Shown here in pieces: positions 45,905-56,859 of a DNA stretch of 64,000 bases. The position numbers and the translations under genes are program-made. This DNA is from Saturnia japonica. Lineage: Eukaryota > Arthropoda > Insecta > Lepidoptera > Saturniidae. Below the pieces are notes generated by a model. That model saw only the letters and a program-made list of their open reading frames with translations, did not search any database and had not been told where the DNA came from. Where the stretch lies: the NCBI GenBank assembly GCA_033032175.1, contig CM065311.1:1543190-1607189 (forward strand), given 5' to 3'. Positions within the stretch are counted from its first letter, which is position 1. Each line of letters starts with the position of its first letter.

Positions 45905-46810
45905 CTTAATACTTTGCTGGCTCTTTTCATGCATCCTCGAACTATGATATTTCCAAAATACATACTATTATTAAAAAAAAAACTAGCCACGGTTTTCCTC
46001 GTGTTACATTTATTACTTGTGACAGGTCTTCTAGCCTACTGGCAGAGCTTGTGGCGAAATGGTAGTAAACAACATAATAGAAACAAGACTTAATTCAAGA
46101 GAAATGTCTTAATTGATAAAACTGAAAATTCCTACAAATCCGACGGTCAACTAAATTGAATGTTCGAGATAAAGTCGATTTTGATAAAAGGTCACATGGA
46201 ATTTACAAATTGTATATATAGTCCATAAACATATAACCACAATTAATTTAATTTTATATCTTATTATTAAGAGATAAGATGAATAAAAAGCTGCGCTTAG
46301 TTAATTACCATTAATTATCGTTTGGTATACTAAAATAAATAATGGTTTAGGAATGACAAGGAAATTTGAGAATTATCTCCCAAACGTTTGTCCTTTATCT
46401 ATAATTACTGAATTATTTTAAATATTTATAACATCCTACTATGATTCTAAGTGAGGTTTACCATTCTAAAAATCAGCACATAAAACTTTTTAAATATTCC
46501 AATAATGAGGTGTGCTATTTCCAACATAAATATTATTATTTGATTTTTTTTTTTTTTCTTATTGTAGGTAAATAATTTATTCAGTTCGTTACCAAGTGGC
46601 ACGAATCGGTACGAACAGGCGCTCAATTATATTGAATCGTTTTATGATTATGTGACATTTGGAAACTAGTTTTTATTTTATTTTTATTTTGGTAATACTC
46701 GATGACCTCTGTTTGCCTTCGCGGCCTCCAATGTTACATTAAGCTGTTAATAGTGAATGGTTACTTTTATTGGATATGCTCTTTTAAATTAGTGAGGATT
46801 TTGTTTATTG
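45905..46810. other. AT-rich stretch, nothing recognised
   Basis: No gene or repeat partner was found. Confidence 0.35.
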
Positions 46811-46814
46811 ATTT

Positions 46815-47117
46815 ACTAGTTGTGCCCCATGGTTTCACCCGTCCTAAATTTATTTAACAACTCTCCACTGCGCCACCGCTAGCGTACCCATGTTTTTTTT
46901 ATTCAAGTGTAAAAATATAATTCTTAAATGATTTCTCCATACAAGATTTCAAACCGTATTACACTCTGTTAGGGGTTGAATTTTCAAAAATCCATTCTTA
47001 GCGAATGCCTACGTCATGTAACTATGTGTCTGTCAAATTTCAGCCTAATCTGATTAGTGGTTTGAGGTATGTGTTGATAGATCTTTCAGTCAGACATGGT
47101 TTAGATTAAATAGCTGA
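46815..47117 (-). mobile_element. Helitron-like element, family G
   Basis: On the minus strand it ends with a GC-rich motif (complement of GTGCCCCATGGTTTCACCC) and CTAG at 46816-46819. The interior has TTAGGGGTTGAATTTTCAAA, TAGCGAATGCCTACGTCATG and CAAATTTCAGCCTAATCTGA, blocks I recognise from widespread lepidopteran repeats. No coding sequence is present. Helitron type is inferred only from the terminus. Confidence 0.5.
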
Positions 47118-47149
47118 CTACGCTGAGCCTCATTTACGGTCTATATTAT

Positions 47150-47345
47150 GGTGTGTGTTCTGAAAATCTATTTAATTTTATTTTCTCCTTTTCCTTCCAT
47201 GATAACACCACACGTGATGGGCTCCAAAAGCCACAGCTTTACAGCAGTAGAGAGAGTTTCTGATCATTTACAGTAAACTTTGTAATATCTTACTTTCGCC
47301 TTACCTCAGTGGAATTGTATCGCAGTCTTCTTCCTATAACATTGG
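47150..47345 (+). pseudogene. LINE pol fragment, same family as 34840-35740
   Basis: The segment aligns with 35330-35480: a GTGTTCTGAAAATCTATTTA block (versus GTGTTCTGAGGAGCTGTTCA), CTCCTTTTCCTTCCATGATA, CACAGCTTTACAGCAGTA and a CCTTACCTCAGTGGAATTGT block. It is more decayed, with stops and frameshifts throughout. Confidence 0.6.
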
Positions 47346-47349
47346 ATCT

Positions 47350-48085
47350 TTCAAACTTAATTCAAAAAAATAACTTAATATGAAGAAAAAATAATCTTAT
47401 ACAGCCACTTTCTCAGGCATATGAATGTTCTGGTTTTTTTGAAATTTGAAATCTGAGAAGAGTAACAGCCATAATCTACCGACATAATTAAAAATTATTT
47501 AAAACAATATAAGTTTCTACAAATATACAAATGAGAAAAATGTTTGATATTTCAAACGGGAAATGTTATTTAACCAAAGCACGAATAATTTGTAAAATAA
47601 ATTTCTTAATTAAATTATTTATTTCGATATATGCAAGTATAAGTTGAAATGTGACGTATTACGTTAATTGCATATTGTATTACCGCATCTAAAACTAGTA
47701 CATTTAGGTTTAGCAGATAAAATATAGTTAACACACAAAAACCAAATGATGTTTCGGTTATTTATTTTGATAGTTTTTATCTTATGAATACAGTAATTGT
47801 ATTTTATTATGGACTTTGTTTTAAATAACTAAGATTTTAGAAACTGCATCCGATTTGCATTTGAATATAAATGTATTCTTGTAAATACAAGAATCGGTCA
47901 AATTGCATGTATTTTGTGAAAACTGTCTATTGAACATATTTCTAAACAGTCGCCATTGCATTTTCATCCAAATTATGTACCGCCAGATATATGTTTGAGA
48001 TATAAATCCGAAACTACTGAACTGATTATGATCAAATTTCGTATCTGTCTGTGATTAGGTCCAGCTTAAAAATTAGGATAGTTTT
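47350..48085. other. AT-rich stretch, nothing recognised
   Basis: No gene or repeat partner was found. Confidence 0.35.
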
Positions 48086-48089
48086 TATC

Positions 48090-48165
48090 TAACTATCGAC
48101 TAATTACGGGCTGTTAATAGTTACTACGTAGTAACAAACGCGTGCGGAGCCGCAGGTATATCGAT
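48090..48165 (+). mobile_element. Helitron-like 3' end, repeat family C, copy 3
   Basis: The blocks AATTACGGG and TAGTAACAAACGCGTGCGGA lead to a perfect small stem, TGCGG-AG-CCGCA. The terminal CTAG seen in the copy at 8575-8657 has been lost. Confidence 0.45.
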
Positions 48166-48469
48166 GGTTAATAGTTATTAATAAAATAGTCTATGTCACC
48201 CAGAAAGAACATAGATACATAAAACACTTCATGCATAGTATTTATTTATTTTAAATACAGCCCAAAACATAACTCTGTGGGCATTGAGTGAAAATCAGCG
48301 CTCGAGGACTCAACCCCCTCCAGCATATATGTTGACTCGAGACCCATTTGCTACATACACATGTATTCCATTAATTATTAAGTATTGTTCTTTTCTCTTT
48401 CAATTATTATTTTTTTCTTTTTTTTTTGGGTGTGTAACAAACAAATGTATTTTCGTTCTTTCTTTCTTT

Positions 48470-48650
48470 ATATTTTTAACTCGATAAATTCCATTATTTA
48501 GAACCTACTGTGCTTAATTATTATGTCCTTAAACCATTTTAGTTATGACAAGATGATAAGGTTAATAATAATCTTATTATAATATGTTCTGGAATTTTAT
48601 ATGACTTGTGCCGTTGAAAATATTGTAGGAGTCATTGTTATATAATATAG
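48470..48650 (-). mobile_element. Half-copy of foldback element, family B
   Basis: In complement it matches the loop and right arm of 29793-30127: AATATTTTCAACGGCACAAG, TCATATAAAATTCC, TTAACCTTATCATCTTGTCA, GGTTCTAAATAATGGAATTT. The left arm is missing. The break at about 48650 is directly next to a 5'-truncated Helitron-like copy, so the two are joined at a breakpoint. Confidence 0.6.
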
Positions 48651-48695
48651 CACATAGCTGATGTTATAATGAGTTACTTAGGCTACTTTTATTTT

Positions 48696-50731
48696 TTACC
48701 CCGGGGCTCCTCCCACCTCCCATGCCTCCTCCTGAAGGCATTGCTGTGGAGGAGCCGGTCGCGCCCCACCTCGTCACAGACACGGAGATGGGGCTGGTGA
48801 CGGAGCGCCTCCGTAGTAAGCGGAGAGCGCCCCGGGCCCGGATGGAATTACGGGCCGAGTTTTAGGTGTGACGCTGGAACACTTGGGGGAGAGCTTGCGA
48901 AGGAAGGCCGCCCTCCGGACTGCTTGTCCGCGTTCCGGCCTTTGGTGCTGTTGGACGACACAGGGAAGCTGCTGGAGAGAATAGTGGCTTCCCGTGTCGC
49001 CCGGCATCTAGCAACACATGCCTTCAACAGCTTGCCGCATGGCGTTATACGGGAGGCGCTCCGATATCATGGAGTGCACCTGTACCTGCGGCAGCTGTTG
49101 GTGGACTATCTTCAAGGCAGAGAGGTCGCTTTCATGGATAGCAGGGGGGTGATGGTCCAGCGTCGGGTAGAGTGTGGGGTTCCACAGGGGTCGGTATTGG
49201 GGCCGCTCCTGTGGAACCTGGGCTGCGACTGGGTGCTCCGCGGCGCACTCCCTCCAGGAGTGCGCATTATATATTGCGCGAATGATACTCTGGTCATAGC
49301 CCAAGGGAGGAGTTGGAATGAGGTGGCACGCCTGGCCAAGGAGGGAGCAACCCTGGTGGTCGGGCGCATCAGGATGCTAGGTCTCAGGGTGGCCGTAGAG
49401 AAAACTGCGGCCCTACTTTTTCATGGGCCACAGTGCGGGTCACCACCAGGGGCCAGCATTCTGATAGACGGGGTCAGGGTCCGGGTTGAGGCCCAGATGA
49501 ATTATCTGGGCCTCACTCTCGACGGAAGGTGGCGGTTCGAGCCTCACTTTTGTGGGATCGGACCGTGGCTAGCCGGGACAGCGGCAGCACTCGGTCGGCT
49601 CCTCCCGAATTCGGGGGGGCCGGGTTCGAGTTGCCGCCGTTTATACGCGGGGATCGTGCGGAGCATGGCCGTCTACGGGGCACCGATCTGGGTGGATGCC
49701 CTCAGCGTCCACAACAAACGTGTGCTGCGTGCAGCGCAGCGTGTGGTAGCGCTGAGGGTGATTCGCGGATACCGATCTGTGCCAGCGGGGGCGGCCTTTG
49801 TGCTCGCCGGCTCCCTGCCGCGGGAGCTGGAGGCACAGGTGCTCGCCGCCGTATATCAGTTTACGGTGGCGATGAAGGAAAGAGGGGAGTCTCCGGCTCC
49901 CACAGAGGTTTGCCAAATTAGGCGGAGGGCAAGAGAGGAGGTGTTAAGGAGATGGGAGGAGGACCTGGCGGACGAGCGTTATGGACGTTATTCTATAGAC
50001 GCCGTCCGCCCGGTCCTCGGGAGGTGGTGTGCCAGGAAGCGCGGCTCCCTGACGTTTCGTCTAGTGCAGGTGCTGACCAACCATGGGTGTTTTGGCTGTT
50101 ATCTGCATCGGATTGCAAGAAGGGAGCCGACCGCCACGTGCCATGAATGCGGTGCTGTCGAAGACTCGGCGCAGCACACTCTTTCTGAGTGCATATCTTG
50201 GGAGGGACAGCGCCGCGTTCTGATCGCGGTGGTAGGATTAGATCTCTCGCTGCTGAGTGTGGTGAGAGCCATGCTCAGCAGCGAGAGAGCATGGCTTGCT
50301 ATGGTCTCCTTCTGCGAGGAGGTCATCTCGCAGAAGGAGACTGCGAAGAGGGCTCGCGAGGAGGATCCTCTGAGCGGCCCTCTCCGCCAAAGACGAACGG
50401 GTGGCCGGAGGAGGCATTTCATACGCCAACTCCCGCCACCCTAACCGAACCAGAGGAGACGGGTCGGGGGGCCCGTTTTCCCATTGCACAGGTTCGGTGG
50501 ACGGACGAGACAGCTAGGGTGTACTAAGTTGTCTCCTATTTAGGCCGGGGCCCAGAATTGCCGGGCCGGCCGCCGGGGCAACGCGGTTGCATATTACCGC
50601 AGGTCCCGCGTCGCTCCATCGAGGCGGCGGATGGTACACCGTGTAGTTTTAGTGAGTAGGAGTCTCACATAACCACCCGTCCCCCCGGGCGGGTGTGTTC
50701 CCATGACGGGTTTCTCCACGTTAAAAAAAAA
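48696..50731 (+). mobile_element. R1-clade non-LTR retrotransposon, 5'-truncated
   Basis: A sharply GC-rich 2.0-kb block ends in a short A tail (50723-50731) and is bounded by a 15-bp target-site duplication: GGCTACTTTTATTTT at 48681-48695 and GGCTATTTTTATTTT at 50732-50746, one mismatch. It contains the pol remnant at 48698-50444 and a ~290-bp 3' UTR with TAGTGAGTAGGAGTCTCACA and a GTCCCCCCGGGCGGG stem. ORF1 and the endonuclease are absent. The flanks are a Helitron-like repeat, not 28S rDNA, so this is not an rDNA-targeted insertion. Its base composition is unlike all surrounding DNA. Confidence 0.9.
48698..50444 (+). pseudogene. R1-clade reverse transcriptase, inactive remnant
   Basis: Codons from 48698 shift frame near 48826 (Ala-Pro-Gly-Pro-Asp-Gly-Ile region) and again before 48924. 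After that 506 codons stay open to the stop at 50442. In that frame come Phe-Arg-Pro-Leu-Val-Leu-Leu-Asp-Asp, then Phe-Asn-Ser-Leu-Pro-His at residues 34-39, Gly-Val-Pro-Gln-Gly-Ser at 85-90, and Tyr-Cys-Ala-Asn-Asp at 117-121 in place of Tyr-Ala-Asp-Asp. The C-terminal zinc knuckle is Cys406-Cys409-His418-Cys423. The stretch before residue 34, holding the motif-A aspartate in the family, is deleted. Catalysis is therefore impossible. The other frames on both strands here are shadows. Confidence 0.88.
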
Positions 50732-51029
50732 GGCTATTTTTATTTTAGAAAACGAATTAGAGCACCACGTAATTAAAAAATAACTAATCATGGTGAATCA
50801 ATTCGGGCGCTTAAATGGCTTACGCTGAGTAAACCATAAGAGATATATCAAGTTAATATACTACATAACTGTAGATATTTAAAAGGCTATCTTCTAATCA
50901 CCTGAAATAAGCATTTTTATCTTTCAAATAACCTGGAACGGGGGTAGTAGATACAATTCGCACGTGTGTCCGATCGACGGCATTCTGTAGTCGACGCGAG
51001 CATAGCCGCGGGCACAGCTAGTATACATT

Positions 51030-51855
51030 TATATACAAATACTTCGTAAAATATTTTGAAAGCCGCGAAATCAATTCCGTGGTTTAAAAGATTTATTAAT
51101 TTTCTCTTTAGAAAACAGAATCCAATAATAGCTAAGTGCCCACCCCACCACTTTCTCAAGTCCAGTATCTAGGGCACAAGGTCGTATCTAAAGCTTTAAC
51201 TAACTAGATTACAAAGTGATTGTAACTTAGTACGTCTATATTTAGACCCGGTTGGAAGCTGGAGGTCGGATGGTTTATTTTTATGATTTAGCTTGGATGC
51301 CGAGCTAATGGTCGACCGTATTAGTTAAGGTTCTCATCATAATTATACTCCATCGTTTTTTCATAAGAACGGGTTCATCAAATTAGGGGTTTAAGGATTA
51401 TTTATGGACAGAACGTGTTTTTTTTTTAAATTTAAATCTCATATTCATCTTATTTTATTAATATGTATCGTTTATGAGGAAATGTGGGCGGTGTTTATTT
51501 CATATAAATTTAATCCTTTGTTTTATCTCTGGAGAATAGACCTAAAGAAAATATTTGTATATCATACAATATATATCTACTTCTACCATGTTCTTATGTT
51601 TTAATTGTTTCCATAAATTAATAGTTATAAGAACTAGGAGCCTCTTGAAATTACTAAAATTGTCCAGTTTTACCGCTGTTATCAGAACTCCAGCAAACAA
51701 ATTTGACGAATGAATATAAAATAAAAACCCTACAGATAAAACCAAAGTCTGCCTTACTTTATTCTGAAAATTATATTAAAATTTGTCCAGTTTCTGAGGC
51801 GCAAATAGAGGAATGAATACAAAATTATGATTTCGTCTGATTTAAATTATAGGTA
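51030..51855. other. AT-rich stretch, nothing recognised
   Basis: No gene is supported. Frames of about 66 codons at 51404-51604 and 51542-51745 are antisense or low in complexity. Confidence 0.35.
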
Positions 51856-51858
51856 TAA

Positions 51859-52377
51859 CTAGCTGTGGCCGTGACTTCGTTCACGTGGACTACAGAATGG
51901 CGTTGATCGGGCATACGCGCGAATCGTGCTACTCCCGCTTCCGGTTATAAGCTTATTGTCGGTGATCCTTGGAAGATAGATATATGCACTCGATGTGTTT
52001 TTTGTAGGTCTATTTAATATCTAAAATTATGTAGTACATTAATTTGATATATCTTTTATGGTTTACTCATCGTAAGCCATTTAAGCGCCCGAATCAATTC
52101 ACCATGACCGGTTTTTTATTTGTGCGGAAACCTAATTCTTTTTCTAAAATAAAAGTAGCCTAAGTTACTTCTTATAATATAAGCTATCTGCCCGTGAAAT
52201 TCCCGTTAAAATTGGTCTAACCGTTTCGGAGGTTACCCGGAACAAACAGACAGACAGACAAAAATTAAAAAAATTGGTATTTTGTTATATATATCATATA
52301 TACTTTCATATACATTTAATAAATAACTATTATGTTGACATTACAAACAGATACTTCAATTTTATTAATTGTATAGA
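51859..52377 (-). mobile_element. Helitron-like element, family A, copy 3, full length
   Basis: On the minus strand the element starts TCTATAC (complement of 52371-52377) after an A. It runs through TGAAGTATCTGTTTGTAATG, the poly-purine TTTGTCTGTCTGTCTGTTTG, TCCGAAACGGTTAGACC and GCCATTTAAGCGCCC-type blocks in complement. It ends with a GC-containing segment and CTAG at 51859-51862, followed by T. TC...CTRR ends inserted between A and T are the Helitron signature. At 519 bp it has no Rep/helicase and is non-autonomous. It is the reference copy for the family here. Confidence 0.7.
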
Positions 52378-52499
52378 TTAGTCCAAGCTACAGCTGTTGT
52401 GTTGTCTCTTTTGCGCTCTTTTCTGTCGTTCGGATATAATAGCGCGACAGCAATAGACTTTTTAACAACCGGAATCAAAAATAGAGGTTTTCTAAGTTT

Positions 52500-52665
52500 A
52501 ACGTGTGTATATGTATGTATGTTTGTGGCATTCTAGCTCACAAACGGCTTAACCGATTTTGATAAAAAAAAATTCTTTGAAAGGTAACTTGATCGAGATT
52601 GTTCTTAGCTATGATTCAAGAAAATCTATTCAACCGTTTGAAGATTATCAGATCTTTTATAGTTT
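52500..52665 (+). repeat. Lepidopteran-type dispersed repeat M
   Basis: The series TGTGTATATGTATGTATG, TTTGTGGCATTCTAGCTCAC, AAACGGCTTAACCGATTTTG, TAACTTGATCGAGATTGTTC and AGAAAATCTATTCAACCG is a pattern I recognise from many lepidopteran genomes. Only one copy lies in the window, so the call rests on recollection. Confidence 0.4.
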
Positions 52666-52669
52666 ATAA

Positions 52670-53480
52670 ATAGATGTGAGTATCTTGTCTGATTGACTCG
52701 AGATTTGATTAATAAAAATATAATAAAACCTTAAACTGATACTGCAGCGTTATCTGGAATATGTAGGACACTTAACTCTTCACCAACTTACAGCAGATAT
52801 ATCTTATTTAAGGTCATTGAAATTGTCTCAAAGAATAGCAATTTTCCTTGTAATTTGTAAAATGTGTTGTCGGCCGTATTTCCCTTGAAATTAAGTAACT
52901 ACGGGGTACCCTAAAAGTAATATAAATATAACAATGTAATCGAAAAACTTTACTAGATTACAATGAGGATTAGTTCTAAACATTGAAAACTACAACTACT
53001 AGAATGCATAATACCATATAACGTAGCCAACCAGCTGTGTAGTAGAAATTGTTCTACCATCAAATGTTCTTCTATCACGATAATTTCGTTCAACAAAATT
53101 TTAGACTTTGTAATTTTGTAGGTAATCGAATTAAATTATGTACATACTTTAGTATTCAATCAAATAATTTAAACATCGAACATGTAAACAAGAAATTCTA
53201 GTCCGTAGAAACATTTACATATCATAAACCAGAAGTAATTATAATTTACATATTTGTATAGACGTAATGAAAAGATTTATTCGCGTTATTCAACCTCGGT
53301 TGGAAAGCAGTAGAGAAATGTGGAGAAATCCATGCAATTAACTAACGTGTTAGACTAAGTCGACGAAGCAGAACATTTTCGGTGTTTATCCGGCGTTTTC
53401 ATCCATCATCGCGTTGACGCGATATAGATATTTTATTTGAAGATAGTGTATTTTGTACTGTACTGTTATAAAAATAAATA
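52670..53480. other. AT-rich stretch, nothing recognised
   Basis: No gene or repeat partner was found. Confidence 0.35.
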
Positions 53481-53484
53481 TTTC

Positions 53485-53640
53485 TTTGTTTGTTTCCCCT
53501 CTATGCATTTCTTAACCATTCATCCGATTGCGATGAAACTGTGGTGGCAACCACTTTACAAACGGTGGCGCGCGAGTCATTTAATTTCGAGGACAACGGG
53601 AATGATGCCGCAAACGAAAAAATATTTCATGGTGTAGGCT
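53485..53640 (+). repeat. Dispersed repeat family D, copy 2
   Basis: CTCTATGCATTTCTTAACCA, TTCATCCGATTGCGATGAAA and TTTAATTTCGAGGACAACGG follow the same order as at 800-990, with a shorter middle. The 66-codon frame through it is repeat sequence. Confidence 0.5.
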
Positions 53641-53644
53641 TCTG

Positions 53645-55700
53645 GTATTAAAACACATATAATATTTTAATGAATATGTCTTTTAGAACTTTTTATCGTA
53701 TAGTCATTCCACATCAAGCAATAATTGTCTAATTAAAAAATAAAAGTATCAAGATTTCACAATATATTATAAAATGCGATAAGAAATCTTGGCGCACAAT
53801 TTTACCGCAATGTTCTGAAACTATGACACTCGCTAACCCTGTAACCGAGAAAAAATTACACAAAAATGTCACCATTTGTCACGACGCGACGTCATTTCTT
53901 TATTTCCACACTGTTTCGGAACATTCCCACTGTGTGAAAGAGACTACGCTCGTGTCAAATTGAGTTTTAAAAACCGTGTAAAATTTCGTGAAACATATGA
54001 TTTGCTCGGTTACATTTAATGGAAAGTTGAATAGCCTGTCCATTATGATTTTCATGTATTTTTATGTAATAATTAAGCCCTACCGTGATGCATTCTGTCG
54101 AACATAGTTGTGCGCCAGACTCTTATTTAAACAAAAAAAAAAATGCTAACTGTCTTCAAGTAAATGTTTTTGCATGGCTGGCTATACTAAAATTTTCCGA
54201 ACTTTGAATAGTTTACAGTAAACTAGAACATCATTGTAAAGCGCAATTATAAATGTATATGCACGTTTATCACATTAATTAGATATCGTTCGGAACGAAG
54301 TAAACTGGCCAGAGGAAACAAGGTCAGTAAGGCATTTGAAGGAAAGGTTTTAACAGAAATCTATTGCTGTCTCGTTGTGCCCGTACGACCAAATAAAGTG
54401 TGGGAGAGACAAGTGTAGCTCGGACTGTTTATACCTTATATTATGTAAAATCGTAATTTCGTATTCTCCAAAAGAGAAATTATTTTAAATTTTTTTAAGT
54501 GGTTTGGCTATACCTACACGTTTTTGTTTTATTTTATATATTCGTCAAATTTGTTTGCTGAATATTTAATAACAGCAGTATGACCGGGCAATTTTAGTAA
54601 TTTTCGAAGTCTTGGAAAAATCAAAACATAGGAACATGTCAGTGGTAGATATAGATCGAACGGTATAAAAATATTTGATTTTTGATTTGATGTTCTTCAC
54701 AGTTAAAAGAGAAAATTAACCTATCGACAGTTCCTCCTAATTTTAGTAAAATTGCAATGATGCATGCAAATAATGTTATATTTTCGTGATAAAAGTTACT
54801 TAAGCGAACTTCTTTCAATGAAATGTGAAATCTTATATCATTAATCTCATAATTATAAATATTACATAATCTATTATTAGTGCTTTTTGAAACAGTCGTA
54901 ATTTCAACGGAGCATGACTTCTATCTACGATATGGGTGAAAGGTGCACACTCGTTGTGCAATAGAACAATACTGTTGCTAATTGTGTTTCGGTGAATCTT
55001 CAGTGACATAATATTGACTTGTGACATTCCATTACAAAATGACGTGATATTTAAAAATAAACGTTTTAAATATTCACTAAAACATAACAAAGGTCATTCT
55101 TATTAAATGTCTATACGTTTTTACGCAATTATACTATTGTATAACAGGTATTTCTTCTATAATCGTTCTTAATCTTGTTTGGTTGTTCTTTTTTTACTTT
55201 ATCTTATTTTTTTGTAATCCTGTACATACTCATACATTTGCCGTACTGTTAGTTAAGGCATGGGTAGTCGGCCAGTATGTTCGAATCGGCTTCTTTAAGC
55301 GTAGCGTGAAAAGATATTTATACAAGTGTTCGGGAGTGACAAAATATTTTAATTTGTAGGTTGTAGGACACGATAATTGTTGTACCCGACTGTGTCGTGA
55401 TCACCATGTAAGGACATGGTGAAAAACCAGTCACAGTGCCTCTCTTTTGGTTAGCCACGACACGACCAGCCAGTGTATATCCAACTGCCGGGAGGTTTAT
55501 AGATCATTATGACAGCGACTGCCGTTGCTGGATTGCGGATCTACTGGTGGTTACTGTTGTTTATTGGATTGAACTATGTTTAACATCAGGTATACTGTCG
55601 TCACTTTGCCATGATATTATAAAATAATTATTGTGTAGTTCACGACTAAATCTCTGAATCGATCGCAATTAAATTTAGCAAAGAGTCCCGAAGAAGAACA
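53645..55700. other. Mostly unique stretch, possible regulatory DNA
   Basis: At 53805-53945 related inverted motifs occur (AATGTTCTGAAAC and GTTTCGGAACATT) together with a GACGTCA half of a CRE at about 53888. The parts 54000-54110 and 54290-54420 are less AT-rich and not shared with the rest of the window. Frames at 54833-55090 and 55436-55627 are unrecognised. No gene is supported. Confidence 0.3.
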
Positions 55701-55704
55701 ATGG

Positions 55705-55945
55705 TAAGAAAAACATATGACGCCAGTATCCCCGAAGGGTTAGGCAGAAGTGTACTAATTAATGTATACACACAATTCGCCGTGTATGTTTTTAGGTCCC
55801 ATGTAATAGGGGCGAGCCTAATACCATTAATCGGGCATAAAGCCAAACTCCAAGCTGCTACTGAACAATAGCACTTTGTTCGACCTGGGAATCGAACCCA
55901 GAACCTCGATCATAGCAGTCGCTCTTACGACCACTAGGCGAATGA
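55705..55945 (-). mobile_element. tRNA-derived SINE, second family (S2)
   Basis: In complement the head (55944-55876) has a Pol III A-box region (TAGTGGTCGTAAGAGCG) and a perfect T-arm stem (CTGGG TTCGATT CCCAG) holding the B box at 55888-55898. The body (GAGTTTGGCTTTATGCCCG, TAGGCTCGCCCCTATTACAT, CTGCCTAACCCTTCGGGGAT) is of a type I know from lepidopteran SINEs. The acceptor ends do not pair, so it is not a functional tRNA gene. A 74-codon frame over it is incidental. Confidence 0.75.
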
Positions 55946-56496
55946 AACCTAGTATTTTATTTTCTTCCCCTCTGAATACCAACAATATAAATCTAAAGTG
56001 ATAATATTTTATTCCTTTGTATCCAAACTCATAAGAAATTTTTTTAAACACGATTACCTATTAACCATGGTCAACTACTTCTAATTCTGTATAATTTATT
56101 AATAATAGACTTTTTTAAACATCAAATATATCAAGTATGAATATCCATATCAGAAATCACTTATTAGAATTAGTTAATACTTTTTTGATATAAAAAAACT
56201 ACAATTATTCGCTGATATCACAATAATATAATATATCGTTAACAGCGCATCATCAAACATCAAATGGTGACGTAACACAGACAAGAAGACGTAGGCAATC
56301 CCTCACTGACAAATCGTTTTGAGTTCCCGTCGACTGAAAACCGATTAATAATTAATCATAAAGAGATATTTTTAATGTTGAAAATATGATGGCCAGTTTT
56401 AGTTTTGGACAAGGCATTTGACATCGTAAACTAGTGAGCAGTTTGTTACTGATTTTTTTAAAGTCCTAATTTTATTGAGAGATAAATCTTAGATTA

Positions 56497-56815
56497 AAAT
56501 CTAATCTACATAATAATACGTGAAGCAAAAGCTTTCGATACCTTTTTAAACGTATTGCGTGCACGGAAGACTGAGATTTGGCATCGTTAAAGTTTATATG
56601 GAGAAGGAGTGCAGAAAGCTAAAATATATCTATAATATATTTTAATAACATTTTAAATTAAATAAATTAACACTGCGAATCCTATCCCTACCAGTGCCAT
56701 TGAACTGAGACCCTCCAAAATATTGACATTGTTACTCAACGAAAATTGACAACAAATGATGTAGATAATACTGATTGATACTGTAAATGTCAAACAGAAA
56801 AAAGTCTATGATCGA
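56497..56815 (+). repeat. Dispersed repeat family K, copy 2
   Basis: It matches 41617-41912 in complement over about 300 bp: AATACGTGAAGCAAAAGCTT, TTTATATGGAGAAGGAGTGC, CCAGTGCCATTGAACTGAGA, TACTCAACGAAAATTGACA, AGTCTATGATCG. This is the longer copy of the two. Non-coding. The stretch 55950-56490 to its left holds nothing I recognise. Confidence 0.7.
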
Positions 56816-56859
56816 AAAGTCTCTGGACGAATTTCGACCTTAGGGCGATCGCTAGTTCT

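Larger units (their letters stand above)
48651..51021 (+). mobile_element. Helitron-like element, family A, copy 4, split by R1
   Basis: The left piece, about 48651-48695 (TTATAATGAGTTACTTAGGC), and the right piece, 50732-51021 (TCATGGTGAATCAATTCGGG, GCTTACGCTGAGTAAACCAT, GCCGCGGGCACAGCTAG), are contiguous in the other family A copies. They are separated here by the R1-clade element 48696-50731. The 3' end is CTAG at 51018-51021 followed by T. The 5' end is truncated at the family B junction. Confidence 0.75.

Noticed and set aside
49008..50527. Several open frames of 83-130 codons on both strands within the R1 element
   Set aside because: They are shadows of the 506-codon RT frame caused by high GC content, where stop codons are scarce.
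48696..50731. An rDNA-linked R1 element with 28S flanks
   Set aside because: Both flanks are Helitron-like repeat sequence, not rRNA gene sequence.
55876..55944. A tRNA gene
   Set aside because: T arm and B box are good, but acceptor arms do not pair and the sequence continues into a SINE body.
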